A DNA stretch of 64,000 nt from NCBI RefSeq assembly GCF_042682685.1, contig NZ_JBHUHX010000007.1, forward strand, positions 62,001 through 126,000, read 5' to 3'. The DNA comes from Imhoffiella fuscus (GTDB lineage: Bacteria > Pseudomonadota > Gammaproteobacteria > Chromatiales > Chromatiaceae). Of the stretch, positions 16,893 through 26,671 are shown in pieces. The translations under genes and the position numbers were made by a program. Within the stretch, counting starts at the first letter, position 1. The number at the start of each line of letters is the position of its first letter. The notes under the pieces were generated by a model. It did no database searches and was not told the DNA's origin. It saw only the letters and a list, made by a program, of their open reading frames with translations.

Positions 16893-17759
16893 TCAGTTGA
16901 CGCGCCCGGCCCAATCCTTGGCGAACTGCCAGGCGGTGCGTCCGCTGCGCGATCCTCGGCGTAGCGCCCATTGCAGGGCGGAACGCTCGATCGCTTCCCA
17001 ATGCTCCGGCGTTTCGGGTTCGGCGCCCAGGCGTTCGAGCCAGTGGCGCACGACCCCCAAATACTGGGTCTGGTTGAAGGGGTGGAAGGAGACCCAGAGA
17101 CCGAAACGGTCGGATAGCGAGATCTTTTCCTCGACCGATTCGCCGTGATGCAGCTCGCCGTCTTGGATGCGCGCCTCGCGGTTCTCCGAATGGAACTCGG
17201 GCAGCAGATGGCGTCTGTTCGAGGTGGCATAGATGAGCACATTGTCTGGCGTCGCGGCGATGGAGCCGTCGAGCGCCGCCTTGAGCGCCTTGTAGCTCGA
17301 TTCGTTGGCCTCGAAGGAGAGGTCGTCGCAGAAGAGGATGAAGCGTTCTGGCCGGTCGTGGATGAGGTCCAGGATGTCGGGCAATTGGATGAGATCGTCC
17401 TTGTCGACCTCGATGAGACGCAGCCCCTGGTCGCGGTAACGGTTGAAGACCGCCTTGACCAGCGAAGACTTGCCGGTGCCGCGCGAGCCCCACAAGAGGA
17501 CGTTGTTGGCGCCGCGTCCGGCAATGAATTGGGCGGTGTTGCGGTCGATCTCTTCCTTTTGTCGCTCCAGTCCCAGCAGGTCGGCGAGTTCGAGTCGGTG
17601 CGGCGTATGCACCGCTTGCAGCCAACCGCCTCCGGCTTTGGTGCGCCAGCGGAAGGCGTGCGCGCTCCAATCGGGCGTTGCTGTGCCGGAGGGGAGCAGC
17701 TGTTCCAGTCGGTCGACGAGCGCGTCGAGTCGGGTCAGGAGTCGATCGGTTTGAGTCAT
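16893..17759 (-). CDS. AAA+ ATP-binding protein, DUF815 family
   Basis: 288 residues from ATG 17759 (MTQTDRLLTRLDALVDRLEQLL). A TTG four codons upstream is also in frame. Walker A is LLWGSRGTGKSSLVKA, Walker B ERFILFCDDLSF, and sensor-1 VLIYATSNRRHLLPEF. It looks like a cytosolic DnaA/IstB-like ATPase of unknown client; the family is widespread in proteobacteria but functionally undefined. It lies downstream of ettA, separated by a heptad-repeat element. Confidence 0.9.
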   Translation of the reverse strand: MTQTDRLLTRLDALVDRLEQLLPSGTATPDWSAHAFRWRTKAGGGWLQAVHTPHRLELADLLGLERQKEEIDRNTAQFIAGRGANNVLLWGSRGTGKSSLVKAVFNRYRDQGLRLIEVDKDDLIQLPDILDLIHDRPERFILFCDDLSFEANESSYKALKAALDGSIAATPDNVLIYATSNRRHLLPEFHSENREARIQDGELHHGESVEEKISLSDRFGLWVSFHPFNQTQYLGVVRHWLERLGAEPETPEHWEAIERSALQWALRRGSRSGRTAWQFAKDWAGRVN

Positions 17760-17789
17760 GGTGGAAGCCAATTCAGGTGGTCAACTGCC

Positions 17790-17847
17790 AGCCATCCGCT
17801 TCCAGCTACACGGCTGTGCGCTGGTCGCTGAAAGCTGGCGGCTGACG
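17790..17847. repeat. Degenerate GCTGGNN heptad inverted array (copy 1)
   Basis: Left arm: three heptads (AGCCATC, CGCTTCC, AGCTACA; 17790-17810). A 9-base centre follows, then a right arm of four heptads (GCTGGTC, GCTGAAA, GCTGGCG, GCTGACG; 17820-17847). The arms are inverted relative to each other, so the RNA could fold into a hairpin. It begins about 9 bases beyond the ettA stop codon. It is a worn member of the family at 29539 and 62446. Confidence 0.65.
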
Positions 17848-17855
17848 GTCGGATC

Positions 17856-19523
<1,668 letters not shown>

Positions 19524-19566
19524 TGGGTGCGTGTGCTGAGTCTAATCGTTATGAATGCTTGGGAGC

Positions 19567-19599
19567 GGTCCGCTCGGCGGACCTGCGGCATATGCCGCA
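19567..19599. promoter_or_regulatory. Two adjacent perfect palindromes in the ettA/HDOD divergent region
   Basis: GGTCCGC-TCG-GCGGACC (19567-19583) is directly followed by the 16-base palindrome TGCGGCATATGCCGCA (19584-19599). Both lie in the 230-base region between the divergent starts of ettA (19523) and the HDOD gene (19754). They could be operator sites, or hairpins in a 5' leader of ettA. Confidence 0.5.
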
Positions 19600-19753
19600 A
19601 GGAAGGTATTGCGCCTCCGTGGGGTATGCATTCTGCGCTGTCGTCGCGAGAATGTCCAAAGTCCCCCGTCGGATGGGATGTCCTGGTCGATAGAGACTGG
19701 ACGGGCTTTCGGCGTTTGGGTCAGTCTATGAGGTGTAGTGGCGAACACTTGGG

Positions 19754-20995
19754 ATGAAGCGCATGAATCACTCGCTTTCGGCATCGACGCTTGACGACCT
19801 GGCCCCTGTTCATCAGCTGGCTAAGGAGGATCGCGCACGGCTCGCCCACTCCGGGCAGATCGCCACTGTGGCTGCGGGGCGGAAGATGACGGCGATTCAA
19901 GAGTATCCCTGGCTGGGATATCTGCTGTCGGGCAAGGTGTGTCTCTTTAAAGGGGACGACAAAGAGATCCTGGAGGCGGGGACCATGCGGGCCTGTCAGC
20001 CGATCTTCTCCGAGAATCGTCTGCGCGACCATGCCGTCTTTCTGACCGACTGCGAGCTCTTGCGGCTCGATCGTCAGTTGTTCCTGGCGCTCGATCCAGA
20101 TCCGCCGAAACCGGACGAGACGCTTCGGCGGATGCAGCTCAGCGAAACGGAAACCGGTCTGCTCGCCAGTCTGCATCAGGCTTGTCAGGACGGCCGTTTG
20201 TCGCTGCCCACGCTGCCTAAGATCGCGCGGGCGATCCAGGATGCGATGAACGATCCGAATATCACATCCTCCCGTCTCGCGCGCATCGTGCAGATGGATC
20301 TGGCCGTCACCGGGGGGCTGATCCGCTTGTCCAACAGCCCCATGTACCGGGGCGCCAAGCCGATCGCCGATGTGCGCAACGCCATCATTCGTTTGGGCAT
20401 GGAGATGACCCGATCGGTGGTCATGAGTCTCTCGATGCAGCAGGTGTTCAAGACCAAATCTCCGCTCATGAAGCATCATATGAAGGCTGCCTGGAACCGC
20501 TGCGTGCATATCTCGGCGCTCAGCTTCGTGATCGCGCGACAGTGCGAAGGATTTCATCCCGAACAGGCACTGTTGGCCGGATTGCTTCATGACGTCGGCG
20601 TGGTACCCATCATCGATTTCGTCAGCCGCAATTATCGCGAGATCGCGGACGACGAGCTGGAAGCAGCGATGTTGCGGCTCAAGGGCATGGTCGGCGAACT
20701 GGTGGTCAACGATTGGGGGCTGGGATCAGAACTGGTGCGGGTGGTCCGTGAGTCCGACCATTGGTACCGGGATCACGACGATGCCCCCGATTATTGCGAC
20801 ATCGTCCTTCTGGCGCGTCTCTATCGCCTGCATCAGTCCGAGCCGCGTGGACCGCTACCGCGTTATTATGACGTTCCAGCCTATTACAAGCTGGATCTAG
20901 GGCAGCCGGGGCAGACCGAGGAGGTCGATGTGATCGCGGAGGCGAGCGAGCAGATCTCGGATGTCATGGCCATGCTTCGGGGCGAGAAGGGCTGA
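19754..20995 (+). CDS. HDOD signalling protein with cyclic-nucleotide-binding-like N-terminus
   Basis: 413 residues. The N-terminal 130 residues form a cNMP-binding-like beta barrel (GYLLSGKVCLFKGDDKEILEAG then CQPIFSENRLRD). A HDOD domain follows (about 150-345: LPTLPKIARAIQDAMNDPN...RLSNSPMYRGAKPIADVRNAIIRLGM). HDOD lacks the metal ligands of true HD phosphohydrolases and usually acts as a protein-interaction regulator of motility, DNA repair or c-di-GMP output. The ligand of the sensor part is unknown. mobB follows within 10 bases. Confidence 0.85.
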   Translation: MKRMNHSLSASTLDDLAPVHQLAKEDRARLAHSGQIATVAAGRKMTAIQEYPWLGYLLSGKVCLFKGDDKEILEAGTMRACQPIFSENRLRDHAVFLTDCELLRLDRQLFLALDPDPPKPDETLRRMQLSETETGLLASLHQACQDGRLSLPTLPKIARAIQDAMNDPNITSSRLARIVQMDLAVTGGLIRLSNSPMYRGAKPIADVRNAIIRLGMEMTRSVVMSLSMQQVFKTKSPLMKHHMKAAWNRCVHISALSFVIARQCEGFHPEQALLAGLLHDVGVVPIIDFVSRNYREIADDELEAAMLRLKGMVGELVVNDWGLGSELVRVVRESDHWYRDHDDAPDYCDIVLLARLYRLHQSEPRGPLPRYYDVPAYYKLDLGQPGQTEEVDVIAEASEQISDVMAMLRGEKG

Positions 20996-21004
20996 GTGCG
21001 GACG

Positions 21005-21580
21005 ATGGACGATCGCGAGCAATTCGGTTCCAACTCGGAGAAGAGGATGCCCCCCGTCTTTGGTTTCGTGGCACCCAGCGGCAGCGGCAAGACGACGCTC
21101 TTGCGGCGGGTGGTCGCTGCGCTCACCGCCAAGGGGCTGCGGATCGGCTATCTGAAGCATGCCCATCATCGATTCGACCTCGATGTTCCGGGGAAGGATA
21201 GCTTTGAGATTCGCGCTGCGGGCGCGGCTCAGACCCTCCTGGCATCGCGGGCCCGCTGGGCGCTCCAGGTCGAGGAGCGCGCGCGCGAGGAGGATCCGAA
21301 TTTGGACGACATGCTGGCGCGCTTCGAGCGCGAGCGTCTCGATCTGATTCTGGTGGAGGGCTTCAAGCACGCGACCTATCCCAAGATCGAGGTCTATCGC
21401 GCGATTCTCGGTCAGCCCCCGCTCTATCCGTCCGACCCCGAGATCATCGCCGTTGCGACACAGGATCCTCTGCCAACCGCTACGCATCCCCAAATCATTC
21501 CGCTCGACGATCCGGAGCGTATCGCCGATTTCATCTTGGGTCTGAGCGAGGACGGTGCTCCGATTGAGCTTGGTCGCTGA
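21005..21580 (+). CDS. mobB: Molybdopterin-guanine dinucleotide biosynthesis protein B
   Basis: 191 residues from ATG 21005. A GTG at 20996 touching the previous stop is an alternative. The P-loop is FVAPSGSGKTTLLRRVV (about 20-36). YLKHAHHRFDLDVPGKDSFEIRAAGA is the MobB signature after it, and LILVEGFKHATYPKIEVYR carries the Walker B-like region. MobB is a GTPase that assists MobA in making the guanine dinucleotide form of the molybdenum cofactor. No other mob/moa genes are nearby. Confidence 0.95.
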   Translation: MDDREQFGSNSEKRMPPVFGFVAPSGSGKTTLLRRVVAALTAKGLRIGYLKHAHHRFDLDVPGKDSFEIRAAGAAQTLLASRARWALQVEERAREEDPNLDDMLARFERERLDLILVEGFKHATYPKIEVYRAILGQPPLYPSDPEIIAVATQDPLPTATHPQIIPLDDPERIADFILGLSEDGAPIELGR

Positions 21581-21645
21581 GGGGCGCTGGATCCGATGTC
21601 GCGGTCCGTCTCGCAGGATCGTGCACTCTGGCCCTTCGGGATCGC

Positions 21646-24516
21646 CTAGGTGCGTCTGAAAAGTGCCTCGATCGATTCCGCCGGAACGGGGCGACTGAAG
21701 AGGTATCCCTGATAGCTATCGCAGCCCGAGTCTTGAAGGAATGCGCGCTGCTCCGGCGTCTCGACTCCCTCGGCCAAGACACTGAGTTTCAGGTTGTGCG
21801 CCATCGCGATGATGGTGGTGGCGATCTCGGCATCGTTGCGGTCGGTCGGGATGCCATCGACGAAGCTCTTGTCGATCTTGAGCTTGTCGATCGGCAGGCG
21901 TTTCAGATAAGCGAGAGAGGAATAGCCGGTTCCGAAATCGTCGATCGCGAGTCCGACCCCCAACTCCTGGAGTTCGTTGAGGATATCGATGCCGTGCGCA
22001 TCGTTTTGCATGAGCATGCTCTCGGTCAGCTCCAGTTCGAGACAGCTGGAGGGCAGGTCGAACGTCTCGAGGATATCGGCGACCTGAACCGCCAGATCGC
22101 GTTGGGCAAACTGTTGGATCGATAGATTGACCGCGAGCGTCATGGGTGGCAGACCGGCGTCGCGCCAGATGCGCATCTGGCGGCAGGATTGTCTCAGCAC
22201 CCAGGCGCCGAGCGGGACGATGAGCCTGGTTTCCTCGGCGAGAGGGATGAATCGGCCTGGTTGAACGAGTCCTTCCTGCGGATCCTGCCATCGGACCAGC
22301 GCCTCGACGCCGAGGATACGTTCGTCCGACATGGAGACCTGCGGCTGGAAATAGACGATGAACTCCTCGTTGTCCAGTGCGTGGCGGAGCTTGGATTCGA
22401 GCGTCAGCCGCGCATTGGCCGCTCGCGTGAGCGACTCCATGTAATAGCGATAGGTATTGCGCCCCTGAGCTTTGGCCTGGGACATGGCGGTATCGGCATT
22501 GCGCAGCAGGTCGGTGGCATGCTCGCCGTTATCCGGGTAGATGCTGATCCCGATGCTGGCACCGACGTAGATCTCGCGCGCGCCGGTCAGGCGGAAGGGG
22601 GGCTGCATGAGACTGATGATCATCTGAGCCACCAGTCCGCACTCGCCGGGTTTGGCGATGGATTCCAGCAGCACGACGAATTCGTCTCCGCCGAGGCGAG
22701 CGAGCGTGTCTTCGCTGCGAATGCGGCCGGACAATCTCCGCGCGACCGCCTGCAGCAGTTCGTCCCCGACCGGATGGCCGAGGCTGTCGTTGACGTGCTT
22801 GAACCTGTCCAGATCCATGAAGAGCACGGCGACCTTGGTGTTCTTGCGCCGCGCGCGCTGGATTGCGTGCTCCAGACGAGAATTGAGCAGCAGGCGGTTG
22901 GGCAGGTTGGTCAAGGGGTCATAGTGGGCCAGGTGCTCCAGCTGGGCCTCGGATTGCTTGATCGTGCTGATGTCCGAGAAGATGGCCACGTAGTTGGTGA
23001 TCTCGCCCGACGCGTCGCGTACGGTGCTGATGGTCAGCCAGGCCGGAAAGAGTTCGCCGTTCTTGCGGCGATTCCAGATCTCGCCCTGCCAGTGTCCCGA
23101 GCGTTTGATCGAGGCCCACATGGCCTGGTAGAAGGCCGGTTCGTGTCGCCCCGATCGCAGCAGTTGGGTGGTGCCCTGGAGCGCCTCGGTTTGCGTGTAG
23201 CCCGTGATCTCGGTAAAGGCCGGATTGATGGCGATCACCTTGTCGCCTTGGGCATCCGAGATCATGAGGCCTTCGCGGATGTTCTTGAGAACGGTTGCGG
23301 CGAGCCGTAGCTCTTCATGGCTCCGTACGCTCGCGGTGATGTCTTGGCCGACGCCGGCGACGCCGATAATGGTGTCCGCCGCGTTTCGAACGGGAACGCC
23401 GTTGTAGCGATAGGTACGGAGTCCATTGACCGTTAGTGCCTGGCACTCGACCTCGCCATAGCCTGTATTCCAGGCATTCTCGAATGCGTCGAGCATCTTT
23501 TGGGTGTCATCCTCGACGAAAAAATCCGAGAAGGGACGGTCGCGCAACGACTCGGCCGAGCAGCCGGTCTCTTCCTCGACACGCTTGTTCCACCAGATGA
23601 GCCGTCCGCGCCGGTCTACCATGTAGAGGATGTCGTGTACGGCCTCGGTGATGGCGCGGGTCTCGCCGTAGGCCTGCTGCAGCTCTATCTGGGCCTGTTT
23701 GGTGTCGCTGATGTCGCGGATCGATTCGATGGCCCCGGCGAGCTCCCGGTCGGTGTTGAACAGTGGCGCAGCGACGATCCACAGGTGGGCGCCTTTTCCG
23801 TCGTTGAGCGTGGGACTGTAGATCTCGGCGACGATCTGGTCGCCGTTGCGCTTGATGTAGGCGTAGTCTGCGCTGAAATCGACTTCGGGATTCAGGACCG
23901 CGTCCAGCAGCACCGGGTGAGGGGTGTCGTAAAAGGCGGAGTATTGCGTGTGGATGTGTTGCCCGAGCACACGCGCCTTGTTGCGTCCGGTCATGCGCTC
24001 CATTGCATGGTTCCAGGCGATGAGATGGCCCTCGCGATCGACCGCCAAGGTCGCATCCGGCAGGAAATCGATGATGTCGATCAGGCGGCGTTCGGACTCC
24101 TGCAGCGCTCGCTGTGCCTGCGCGCGTTCGCTGATGTTTCTCCATTCGCGCAGCATCCGCTCGACCAGTCGCGGCATCTGGGCGAAGGTTTCGGGCGACT
24201 TGACCGCATAGTCCAGTGCGCCGGCCTTCAATGCCTGCACGGCCATCTGCTCGTCGCCTTGGCTGGTCATGACGAGCAGCGGGAAGTCAGGCTTGGGTTG
24301 GTCTTTGATCAGATCATAGGACTTGCCATCGCATAGATTGAGGTCGGCGATGACGGCGTCGGGGAGCGATTCGACGATGCATCGGCGTGCCTCGGCCAGC
24401 GAGGCGGCGACACGAATACAGGCGAACCGCCCCTCGGATTCGAGCGAGCGTCGAACGGCTTCGGCGTGGGCTGGATCGTCCTCAATGATGAGAATCTGAT
24501 GTGTGTCCGGATCCAT
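21646..24516 (-). CDS. Response regulator with PAS domains, diguanylate cyclase and c-di-GMP phosphodiesterase
   Basis: 956 residues from ATG 24516 (MDPDTHQILIIEDDPAHAEA); 34 upstream codons in the open frame look non-coding. Domains: receiver (about 1-125; IADLNL aspartate, weak switch motif YAVKSPE), about three PAS domains (150-515, each with typical ITDITxx-like ends), GGDEF (about 525-690, intact LGGDEFVVLLE), and EAL (about 700-950, VEALVRW, ELTESMLM, IDDFGTGYSSLAYLKRLPIDKLKIDKS). Both catalytic signatures are intact, so it may make and degrade c-di-GMP, with a phospho-signal and PAS ligands deciding the output. No kinase is adjacent. Confidence 0.94.
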   Translation of the reverse strand: MDPDTHQILIIEDDPAHAEAVRRSLESEGRFACIRVAASLAEARRCIVESLPDAVIADLNLCDGKSYDLIKDQPKPDFPLLVMTSQGDEQMAVQALKAGALDYAVKSPETFAQMPRLVERMLREWRNISERAQAQRALQESERRLIDIIDFLPDATLAVDREGHLIAWNHAMERMTGRNKARVLGQHIHTQYSAFYDTPHPVLLDAVLNPEVDFSADYAYIKRNGDQIVAEIYSPTLNDGKGAHLWIVAAPLFNTDRELAGAIESIRDISDTKQAQIELQQAYGETRAITEAVHDILYMVDRRGRLIWWNKRVEEETGCSAESLRDRPFSDFFVEDDTQKMLDAFENAWNTGYGEVECQALTVNGLRTYRYNGVPVRNAADTIIGVAGVGQDITASVRSHEELRLAATVLKNIREGLMISDAQGDKVIAINPAFTEITGYTQTEALQGTTQLLRSGRHEPAFYQAMWASIKRSGHWQGEIWNRRKNGELFPAWLTISTVRDASGEITNYVAIFSDISTIKQSEAQLEHLAHYDPLTNLPNRLLLNSRLEHAIQRARRKNTKVAVLFMDLDRFKHVNDSLGHPVGDELLQAVARRLSGRIRSEDTLARLGGDEFVVLLESIAKPGECGLVAQMIISLMQPPFRLTGAREIYVGASIGISIYPDNGEHATDLLRNADTAMSQAKAQGRNTYRYYMESLTRAANARLTLESKLRHALDNEEFIVYFQPQVSMSDERILGVEALVRWQDPQEGLVQPGRFIPLAEETRLIVPLGAWVLRQSCRQMRIWRDAGLPPMTLAVNLSIQQFAQRDLAVQVADILETFDLPSSCLELELTESMLMQNDAHGIDILNELQELGVGLAIDDFGTGYSSLAYLKRLPIDKLKIDKSFVDGIPTDRNDAEIATTIIAMAHNLKLSVLAEGVETPEQRAFLQDSGCDSYQGYLFSRPVPAESIEALFRRT

Positions 24517-24835
24517 TAGGGTATCAGTGCGGGTAACCGTTCCCTGTCGATTAGTCACGGCTGAAGGCATCGCGCTAGATGGTGAATGCTTCGACGTCGC
24601 GTGGTTTGACGCGATCACTGCTCGTTTTCTCGTATTTTGTGCAGTACCTCCAGTCCCGCGATCTTCGGTAAATGTCGTTCGAGGCGATTTATCTCAACGT
24701 CCATACTGCCTTGCAGGCGACCCTCGATCCGGTGTCATCTGGTATGCGCTCGTCCGGTAGTCGCCTTACGCGCCGCCCCCAAATGTGCGAGTGGGGCTGG
24801 AGACGCTTAGGGGAGGGCTTGATAAAGTGTACACG
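24517..24835. other. Intergenic region of about 320 bases between two signalling genes
   Basis: No credible reading frame is seen. It should hold the promoter of the GGDEF-EAL gene, but no clear -35/-10 pair stands out. At its right end lies the GGGGAG...GTACACGTTA element (24810-24838), whose last three bases provide the TAA stop of the chemoreceptor gene. Confidence 0.5.
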
Positions 24836-24838
24836 TTA
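24810..24838. repeat. GGGGAG...GTACACGTTA element, copy A
   Basis: A 29-base segment begins GGGGAG and ends GTACACGTTA. A similar 27-base segment with identical ends occurs at 47571-47597. This copy ends exactly at the stop codon (TAA on the minus strand) of the chemoreceptor gene. It may be the end of a lost mobile element; the family is not recognised. Confidence 0.4.
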
Positions 24839-26485
24839 GGTCTGTCTGGAACCGACCTTGAAATGGCCGACCATGGTCTGAAGGTCCGCGCTCAGTTGGG
24901 AGAGCTCGCGACTGGCTGCGACCGTATGTGCAGAGTGCTGTGCCGAGTCCTCCGATAGCTCCGAGATGCTGACGACGCTACGGTCGATCTCCTGGGCCAC
25001 GGTCGCCTGCTCCTCGGCGGCGCTGGCGATTTGGGTGTTCATATCGCGGATGTTGCCGATGGATTCCAGAATCTGATCCAGTGCCTCCTGTGCATGAGTC
25101 GCCCGTGCCAGGGTATCCGTCGTGATGGACTCGCCCCGTTCGATACGTTCTACCGCCTCTTTGGCCACCGTGCGCAGTGTCTCGATCATGCTATGGATCT
25201 CGCTGGTGGACTGTTGGGTTCGGCTGGCCAGCGTGCGCACCTCGTCGGCGACGACGGCGAATCCGCGTCCCTGCTCGCCGGCCCGCGCTGCCTCGATCGC
25301 CGCGTTCAGGGCGAGCAGATTGGTCTGCTCGGCGATTTCGCGGATGACGTCGAGCACGCTGCCGATGGACTGGCTCTGCGCGCTGAAGCGATGAATGCTT
25401 CCAGCGACCTGCTCGACCTCGGCGGCGAGGTGCCGGTTGGCTTCCAGAACACCCTTGACCGTCTCGCCACCTTCGCGTGCGCTGCTGTCGGCCGCGAAGG
25501 CCGAGGCGGCGGCGGCCTCGGCGTTTTGGGCGATGTCCTGAATGGTGGCCGACATCTGGGTGATGGCGGTGGCGACCTGTTGAACCTCGCCGCGCTGGCG
25601 CTCCATGCCCTCGCTGCTGGTCTCGGTCACGGCCGTAAGCTCTTCGGCCGCTGCGGCGATCCTGATGGTCGCCTGAGCGACTTGCACAACCATGCCCTCG
25701 GTCTTGCATGCGAAGGCGTTGAAACCAGCGGCCAGCTCGGCGACTTCGTCGCGTCCCTCGGTTGCGAGACGCTTGGTGAGGTCGCCCTCGCCGCGTGCGA
25801 TATCGATCATGGCGTGAGTCGCCTCGCGAACGGGCGTCACGATCGAGCGCCCGGTGAATGCGGTAAGGGTGAGAACGATCAGCAGGACCGTGCCGCCGAC
25901 GCCCGCGAGAATGACCGCGTTGCTCCGGAAGGAGGCATCGACATCGTCGATATAGATCCCGGTGGCGACGACCCAGCCCCAGGGCTCGAACGTTTGGAAA
26001 TAGGCGAGCTTTGGCCCGGGTTGCGTCTCGCCGGGCTTTGGCCACGCATAGGACACGGTGCCTCGGCCCTCTGCGTTCGCCTTCTTCCAGATCTCTTCCC
26101 AGAAACGCTTGCCGTTGGCGTCGGTCAGGGCGCGGGTGTCGGTTCCGTCGAGTTCCGGTTTGAGCGGGTGCATGACGGCCTGGCCGGAGAGGTCCGTCAC
26201 CCAAAAATAATTTCCACCCTCGTATCTGAGTGTGGAAAGTTCTTTGAGTGCCGCCTGTTTGGCCTCTGTTTCATCCATGGCGCCTTGGCTCATCGCGCGA
26301 TGCCGCGCGCTGATGGTGCTGGTTGCCGTCTCCACCAATTTGGCGAGTTGCGTGCTCTTCTCGTCCAGCAGCATGCCTCGTAGCTCCCAGAGGGCCAAAC
26401 CGAAACCGATGCCGATTCCCAGGGCGACGATCCCCATCAGGATCCATAGACGGCTGTTTACGGTGATTCGACGCATTGGGTTCAT
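24836..26485 (-). CDS. Methyl-accepting chemotaxis protein with Cache sensor
   Basis: 549 residues. TM1 is at about 10-33 (ILMGIVALGIGIGFGLALWEL). A periplasmic single-Cache domain (about 35-185; GGNYFWVTDLSGQAVMHPLKPELDG) and TM2 (about 192-212) follow, then HAMP (about 213-268) and a long signalling coiled coil. The hairpin tip QTNLLALNAAIEAARAGEQG is intact, so it should control a CheA-CheW complex. Cache domains of this type often bind small organic acids. The C-terminus GSRQT lacks a CheR/CheB tethering pentapeptide. No che genes are in the window. Confidence 0.95.
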   Translation of the reverse strand: MNPMRRITVNSRLWILMGIVALGIGIGFGLALWELRGMLLDEKSTQLAKLVETATSTISARHRAMSQGAMDETEAKQAALKELSTLRYEGGNYFWVTDLSGQAVMHPLKPELDGTDTRALTDANGKRFWEEIWKKANAEGRGTVSYAWPKPGETQPGPKLAYFQTFEPWGWVVATGIYIDDVDASFRSNAVILAGVGGTVLLIVLTLTAFTGRSIVTPVREATHAMIDIARGEGDLTKRLATEGRDEVAELAAGFNAFACKTEGMVVQVAQATIRIAAAAEELTAVTETSSEGMERQRGEVQQVATAITQMSATIQDIAQNAEAAAASAFAADSSAREGGETVKGVLEANRHLAAEVEQVAGSIHRFSAQSQSIGSVLDVIREIAEQTNLLALNAAIEAARAGEQGRGFAVVADEVRTLASRTQQSTSEIHSMIETLRTVAKEAVERIERGESITTDTLARATHAQEALDQILESIGNIRDMNTQIASAAEEQATVAQEIDRSVVSISELSEDSAQHSAHTVAASRELSQLSADLQTMVGHFKVGSRQT

Positions 26486-26671
26486 TTTTCGGGGGATACC
26501 TTATCTTTGCGTGGGTTGTTTATGGACGCGAGGCTGTTCGGGAAGATCACTGGATCTTAGTTGCACGATCTTATCTGATCTCCAGTGTCGATGCGGCACG
26601 GCTCTGCTCGGCCTCTTTCGAAAGGTTCCGAGTAGATGGGTGTTGATTCGCTCCGTGCGGAGTCGCCGTGC

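Noticed and set aside
22189..23310. A 373-codon plus-strand open frame opposite the GGDEF-EAL gene
   Set aside because: Antisense shadow of clear GGDEF/EAL coding sequence.
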